DNA from: 2-02-FULL-47-50 sp964479045
GTDB lineage: Bacteria > Pseudomonadota > Gammaproteobacteria > Eutrophobiales > Eutrophobiaceae
Direction: 5' to 3'
Length of the DNA stretch: 36,599 nucleotides
Assembly: GCA_964479045.1 (NCBI GenBank)
Contig: CAYZJI010000016.1
Span: forward strand, 1 to 36,599
The notes under the pieces were generated by a model. The model did not search any database. It was not told where the DNA came from and saw nothing but the letters and a program-made list of their open reading frames with translations. The first letter of the stretch is position 1. Each line of letters opens with the position of its first letter. The position numbers were made by a program, and so were the translations under genes. This document shows positions 32,906 through 36,599 of this stretch, piece after piece.

Positions 32906-33994
32906 TTATTTTGCATGGGCTGCAAGCCGCACCGGGACTCGTTTTGCCCCCCAGGCACCGGGGCGATCTTCGAAAACTCCATGACATGTGGCGCCGCATC
33001 CCGGACATACCCCCCCGGGTCCCAGATACCACTCATTAATAATGTACCAGTCACGCACGATCAGGGGGGCTTCGCACTGGTGACAGTAGGTCGTCCCTCC
33101 CCGCACATCATGGACATTGCCGGTATAGGCATAATAAATGCCCTTTTCCATCGCAATCTGGCGCGCCCGGCTCAGGGTGGTTGCCGGTGTATTTGATTTA
33201 TCGAGCATTTTCCAGTCCGGATGAAACGCCGTGAAATGAATGGGGACATCCGGCCCCAGATGTTCCATCACCCATTCCGTCATCGCATGCAATTCGGCAT
33301 CGGAATCGTTCTCCCCCGGAATAATCAGATTGGTGATTTCAAACCACACATTCGTCTCATGTTTGAGATACACCAGCGTATCCAGCACCGCCTGCAAATG
33401 ACCGCCGGTTACATATTTATAGAACCGTTCGGTAAATGCCTTTAGATCAACATTTGCGGCATCCATGTACCGGTAGAATTCAGTACGTGGCTCCGGACAA
33501 ACATATCCAGCCGTCACCGCCACCGCCTTGATACCCACCTCATGACAGGCCTGGGCGACATCTATTGCATACTCATGAAAGATCACCGGATCGTTATAGG
33601 TAAACGCCACACTGCGGCAACCAAGCTCAAGAGCGGCTTGCGCCAGCAATTCCGGAGATGCGGCATCGGCGAGCGTGTCCACTTCGCGCGACTTGCTGAT
33701 GTCCCAGTTCTGGCAGAATTTGCAGGCCAGATTGCATCCCGCCGTACCGAATGAAAGGATCGGCGTGCCGGGCAAAAAGTGATTCAGCGGTTTCTTTTCG
33801 ATTGGATCGATGCAGAAGCCGCTGGAACGTCCATAGGTGGTCAGCACGATCTGATCATTCTCACGCGCCCGGACAAAACACAGCCCGCGCTGGCCCTCAT
33901 TGAGCTTGCAGGCGCGCGGGCACATATCACACTGCACCCGGCCATCATCTAGCATGTGCCAGTAGCGCGTGGGGACAATGGAATTTGCGAGCAT
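32906..33994 (-). CDS. amrS: AmmeMemoRadiSam system radical SAM enzyme
   Basis: The 362-residue radical SAM protein has an N-terminal cysteine cluster (CDMCPRACKLNEGQRGLC), then the iron-sulfur motif CNLACKFC (CxxxCxxC) in SFGTAGCNLACKFCQNWDIS. A TIM-barrel core follows (VAFTYNDPVIFHEY, GIKAVAVTAGYVCPEP, DAANVDLKAFTERFYKYVTGG, WFEITNLIIPGENDS, PIHFTAFHPDWKM). The C-terminal part has two CxxC pairs (TYCHQC and GVCPGC), a likely zinc or extra cluster site. The enzyme is named for its link with the AMMECR1 and MEMO proteins, whose genes are divergent just upstream here. The reaction is unknown to me. Confidence 0.94.
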   Translation of the reverse strand: MLANSIVPTRYWHMLDDGRVQCDMCPRACKLNEGQRGLCFVRARENDQIVLTTYGRSSGFCIDPIEKKPLNHFLPGTPILSFGTAGCNLACKFCQNWDISKSREVDTLADAASPELLAQAALELGCRSVAFTYNDPVIFHEYAIDVAQACHEVGIKAVAVTAGYVCPEPRTEFYRYMDAANVDLKAFTERFYKYVTGGHLQAVLDTLVYLKHETNVWFEITNLIIPGENDSDAELHAMTEWVMEHLGPDVPIHFTAFHPDWKMLDKSNTPATTLSRARQIAMEKGIYYAYTGNVHDVRGGTTYCHQCEAPLIVRDWYIINEWYLGPGGVCPGCGATCHGVFEDRPGAWGAKRVPVRLAAHAK

Positions 33995-34069
33995 CGGTTT
34001 CTGGTGTATGTGTGAAGATTCTCTATACTCTATAAGTATAGAAAAAATTCTGTGTCATGATTCAATGCC

Positions 34070-34873
34070 ATGCCCGTTTCTGACTTGATTACCATACGTC
34101 CACCGGCGGTTGCCGGCTATTTTTATCCCGGAACTGCAACTGAATTACGCAGCATGGTCAGGCAATTAATGACCCATGCTCACGGTGTCGACAGTCCTGC
34201 ACCACAAGCCTTGATCGCGCCCCATGCCGGTTATGTATACTCCGGCCCGACAGCCGCCATTGCCTACAAAACCCTGGAAAAACTCAAATCAGAAATCAAA
34301 CGTGTTGTTCTGCTCGGCCCGGCGCACCGGGTGTATATCAAGGGGCTGGCGCTCAGCACGGCCTCATATTTTGCAACACCGCTCGGACAAATCACAATCG
34401 ATGCTGAAGCAACAGATCAGATTAAAAATATGCCGCAAGTGACTGTTTCAGATGCTGCCCATGAACGTGAACACAGTCTCGAAGTGCATCTCCCCTTCCT
34501 GCAATATCTGCTTGAAGACTTCACGTTGTTGCCCCTGGTGGTTGGTGAAACCCAGCCACAGGAGGTGGCGGATATTCTCGATATGTTCTGGGGTGATGAA
34601 CAAACCCTGATCGTGATCAGTTCTGACCTCAGTCATTATCATGATTATGAAACCGCACGTAAAATCGACGCGGCAACAACACACTACATAGAACATCTGG
34701 AACTGGAAAAAATCGGCCCGGAACGTGCCTGCGGCTGCAAACCGGTGCGCGGCATGCTGCAACTTGCCCGTAACCGCAAACTCTCCATCAAAACGCTGGA
34801 TGTACGCAACTCCGGTGACACCGCGGGCACGAAAGATCGCGTTGTGGGTTACGGCGCCTGGTCGATTATCTAG
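34070..34873 (+). CDS. amrB: MEMO1 family protein (AmmeMemoRadiSam system protein B)
   Basis: A 267-residue protein of the MEMO family, related in fold to class III ring-cleaving dioxygenases. Key motifs: RPPAVAGYFYPGTATELR, APHAGYVYSGPTAAIAYKTL, VVLLGPAHRVY, HEREHSLEVHLPFLQYLL, VISSDLSHYHDYETARKID, and the near C-terminal ACGCKPVRGMLQLA, which corresponds to the conserved Cys of human MEMO1. The family binds a metal through conserved His and Cys residues. Divergent from amrS across 75 bases and followed after 71 bases by the AMMECR1 gene. The function in bacteria is not known to me. Confidence 0.93.
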   Translation: MPVSDLITIRPPAVAGYFYPGTATELRSMVRQLMTHAHGVDSPAPQALIAPHAGYVYSGPTAAIAYKTLEKLKSEIKRVVLLGPAHRVYIKGLALSTASYFATPLGQITIDAEATDQIKNMPQVTVSDAAHEREHSLEVHLPFLQYLLEDFTLLPLVVGETQPQEVADILDMFWGDEQTLIVISSDLSHYHDYETARKIDAATTHYIEHLELEKIGPERACGCKPVRGMLQLARNRKLSIKTLDVRNSGDTAGTKDRVVGYGAWSII

Positions 34874-34876
34874 CGC

Positions 34877-34905
34877 CGTCATACTGGCGGATGCCAGTAT
34901 CCAGT
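34877..34905. repeat. Short palindromic repeat between amrB and amrA
   Basis: ATACTGGC-GGAT-GCCAGTAT, an 8-base stem flanked by GTC and CCAGTC. The form (GTCAT-stem-ATCCAGT) matches a class of REP-like intergenic repeats seen in many bacteria. It could also fold in the mRNA and reduce read-through to the next gene. No T-run follows, so it is not a normal terminator. Confidence 0.55.
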
Positions 34906-34944
34906 CATAAAATCCTTTTCCAAAGGAAAATTCATTAAACGAAA

Positions 34945-35496
34945 ATGCTCACCTCTGAACACAAGCAGCTTCTCCTGCAAACTGCTCGATCCAGCATCGC
35001 GCATGGACTGGAACACCATAAAGCGCCAAACATCACCCCGCATCAGTATCCGGAGCCATTACATACAGTACTCGCTACCTTTGTAACTCTTAAAACCCAG
35101 GGCCGGTTACGCGGCTGCATCGGGACCACACAAGCCATCGCCCCACTGGTGGTAAGCGTAAACAACAACGCGTATTCGTCTGCTTTCCGTGACCCACGCT
35201 TCAAACCATTAAATCCGGAAGAATTTGGCCAGATACATATCAGCATTTCCATCCTTACACCCAGCATGCCTGTTGCCTTCAGTTGTGAATATGACCTCTT
35301 TGCCCAACTACGACCGGGTATAGACGGGCTGATTATTGAAAAGGAAAACCACCGGGCAACGTTTCTGCCTTCGGTGTGGGAACAATTACCCAAACCGGAA
35401 GATTTTTTACAACAGTTGAAACTCAAGGCAGGAATGCGGCCCGATCACACACCGGAACGCGCCTGGATTTATCAGTCGATTGCTATTGAAGAATAA
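34945..35496 (+). CDS. amrA: AMMECR1 domain protein (AmmeMemoRadiSam system protein A)
   Basis: A 183-residue AMMECR1-family protein. The hallmark RLRGCIGTTQAIAPLVVSV is at about residues 53-71, followed by AYSSAFRDPRFKPLNPEEF, IHISISILTPSMPV, DGLIIEKENHRATFLPSVWEQLP, and the closing CxxxW-like region RAWIYQSIAIEE. The family is found in all domains of life; the human copy is tied to a developmental disorder. The set with MEMO and the radical SAM enzyme is complete here. The start ATG at 34945 has an AAAGGAAAA site about 17 bases upstream. Confidence 0.94.
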   Translation: MLTSEHKQLLLQTARSSIAHGLEHHKAPNITPHQYPEPLHTVLATFVTLKTQGRLRGCIGTTQAIAPLVVSVNNNAYSSAFRDPRFKPLNPEEFGQIHISISILTPSMPVAFSCEYDLFAQLRPGIDGLIIEKENHRATFLPSVWEQLPKPEDFLQQLKLKAGMRPDHTPERAWIYQSIAIEE

Positions 35497-35499
35497 GGC

Positions 35500-35913
35500 T
35501 CAGGGATTTGGAAATGATGCCGCATAGCGATTAATCCACTCTTGCGCGGCTTCTTCTGTTGTAAGCGTGCGGCCTTCGTTTAATTCAATTTCTTTTTTGT
35601 AATGCTCGATCTGGCAGATCTGTTCAATGATCCGGACCCGAAATGCATCCTTCGGATCGGGAAACTCCACACCAATAATATATTTATCTCCTGACTTCTG
35701 ACACCATACCACCTGTGCTTCAGTGGCCTCGAAAGCGGGTTCCAGATAGGTAATCCTCAACGAGATAAAACTACCCAACTCAATGGGTTTATCAGAATAA
35801 AATGACAGCCCGCCATAACTGACATTTTGTGTAGTCTGCATTTCATAATCATTCTCCGGCTCGTGCCGGACCTCAATGGGTATATCCAAAGGATGACGGA
35901 TGAACTGACGCAT
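35500..35913 (-). CDS. PilZ domain protein (probable c-di-GMP receptor)
   Basis: The 137-residue product is a single PilZ domain plus a helical tail. The c-di-GMP motifs are present: RxxxR as Arg2/Arg6 at the N-terminus (MRQFIRHPL) and NxSxxG at residues 30-35 (NVSYGG). Beta strands LGSFISLRITYLE and EAQVVWCQK, KYIIGVEFPD follow. The tail (residues about 90-137: RIIEQICQIEHYKKEIEL) is helical and may mediate oligomers. The gene is convergent with amrA, 3 bases away. No diguanylate cyclase is nearby. Confidence 0.88.
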   Translation of the reverse strand: MRQFIRHPLDIPIEVRHEPENDYEMQTTQNVSYGGLSFYSDKPIELGSFISLRITYLEPAFEATEAQVVWCQKSGDKYIIGVEFPDPKDAFRVRIIEQICQIEHYKKEIELNEGRTLTTEEAAQEWINRYAASFPNP

Positions 35914-36023
35914 AAGTATTTATATTATAGTGGTACATCCCTGATTATTTTCTAACTATTATGAGGTTCAAGTAGTCCGACCCCTTGATTTCATTCTGGT
36001 CATTAACTGTTGGCTGGCGCTTG

Positions 36024-36599
36024 TCAGGGCCACGTTGCCGGCAGAGCATACGTTACTTTTTTCCCTTCGATAATGACATAACCTCGCTGTACAAGGTCAT
36101 CGTATACGGCTTTTATGACATTGGCGGGCAATTCTTTCCCGCATTTCGCATGTAATGTACTCATTAGCGTTTTGGTTGTGCTGGGTCTTGCCGTTTTTCT
36201 TTTAATCAGGTCGGCGATGGCCTTGTCTATTAATTGGACCTCGGGCAATCCTGATGATCCCGTTCTGTGTTTATGTTTCGGCGCTACCGCTTTGGGTTTT
36301 GACGCGCTGGACGGAGACGGTGCGAAACAAGGCATCATTTCAATAGAGGCTGAACGTTCAACGGAAATATTTCTGGTCTTTAAATGCTTAATCAACTGAT
36401 CAAAACCGGTGTCTTTTGAAATGATATGAAAAAGCCCTGCCGGGTCACCCGTTGCCAGCTCACCCAGATAATATGCAATATGAAAATCCAGAGCATTCGC
36501 TCCGGATGATTCAAGGGTTATATATTTGGCCTGTTTGCCCAGCTCATGCATGGCCAGGACAAGCTCAGTGGGCAAGCGGGTGTTTTTGGGGCCCAGAAA
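36024..36599 (-). CDS. PIN-like domain nuclease with C-terminal winged-helix-like region (5' truncated)
   Basis: The frame is open through the window end, and the upstream residues FLGPKNTRLPTELVLAMHELG continue the family, so the TTG at 36575 is not the true start. The visible N-terminal part (KQAKYITLESSGANALDFHIAYYLGEL, FHIISKDTGFDQLIKHL) matches a PIN-like family with conserved acidic residues (Asp in NALDFH, Asp in SKDTGFD). A Pro/Ser/Lys-rich linker joins a C-terminal domain (about 60-70 residues, DKAIADLIKRKTARPSTTKTL, NVIKAVYDDLVQRGYVIIEGKKVTY) with winged-helix character. Predicted nuclease, with an unknown RNA or DNA target. About 110 bases separate it from the PilZ gene. Confidence 0.78.
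   Translation of the reverse strand, partial: FLGPKNTRLPTELVLAMHELGKQAKYITLESSGANALDFHIAYYLGELATGDPAGLFHIISKDTGFDQLIKHLKTRNISVERSASIEMMPCFAPSPSSASKPKAVAPKHKHRTGSSGLPEVQLIDKAIADLIKRKTARPSTTKTLMSTLHAKCGKELPANVIKAVYDDLVQRGYVIIEGKKVTYALPATWP

Overview
The window reads as chromosomal DNA of a Gammaproteobacterium of roughly 50 percent GC with a methylotrophic (C1-oxidising) side. The evidence for the group is gene order: tRNA-fMet, rimP, nusA, infB, rbfA, truB, rpsO, pnp on one strand, as in Escherichia coli and relatives; rpsP-rimM-trmD-rplS; hldE-hldD-waaA for the lipopolysaccharide inner core; and periplasmic DsbC. The genus cannot be named from the sequence.

Region 1 (1-7.3 kb) is a C1/quinoprotein island. 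It begins with the C-terminal part of a molybdenum formate dehydrogenase alpha subunit. On the minus strand follow a secreted protein of unknown family, a XoxJ/MxaJ-type periplasmic binding protein, a pseudoazurin-like blue-copper protein, and a XoxF-type PQQ methanol dehydrogenase with the Asp-Tyr-Asp signature of lanthanide enzymes. An 824-base AT-rich gap separates xoxF from a divergent SoxYZ-like fused carrier of the quinoprotein-associated type, followed by a small secreted four-cysteine protein. No cytochrome cL (XoxG/MxaG) gene is present, and the copper protein sits where it would be expected. A plausible reading is methanol oxidised by XoxF, electrons passed to pseudoazurin, and formate finally oxidised by the formate dehydrogenase.

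Region 2 (7.3-18.2 kb) is mostly housekeeping: waaA, hldD, hldE, a DUF3108 protein, dsbC, a GspE/PilB-type ATPase without its usual partners, a DUF4124 protein, xerD, and the rplS-trmD-rimM-rpsP operon.

Region 3 (18.2-24 kb) is accessory. It holds 5-formyltetrahydrofolate cyclo-ligase, a small membrane protein, a lipoprotein, and a second PQQ beta-propeller protein. In that protein the catalytic aspartate and the metal-binding glutamate of the methanol dehydrogenase family are both glycine. Next come a DUF2721 membrane-protein gene with integron-cassette-like ends and no integrase in view, and an ECF sigma factor with a putative anti-sigma partner.

Region 4 (24-32.8 kb) is the transcription/translation operon from pnp back to the initiator tRNA. 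Region 5 (32.9-36.6 kb) holds the three-gene AmmeMemoRadiSam set (radical SAM enzyme divergent from MEMO and AMMECR1 proteins), a PilZ-domain protein, and a PIN-like nuclease gene cut by the window end.

The most interesting items are the xoxF-pseudoazurin pairing, the active-site-altered PQQ paralogue, and the cassette-like DUF2721 locus.
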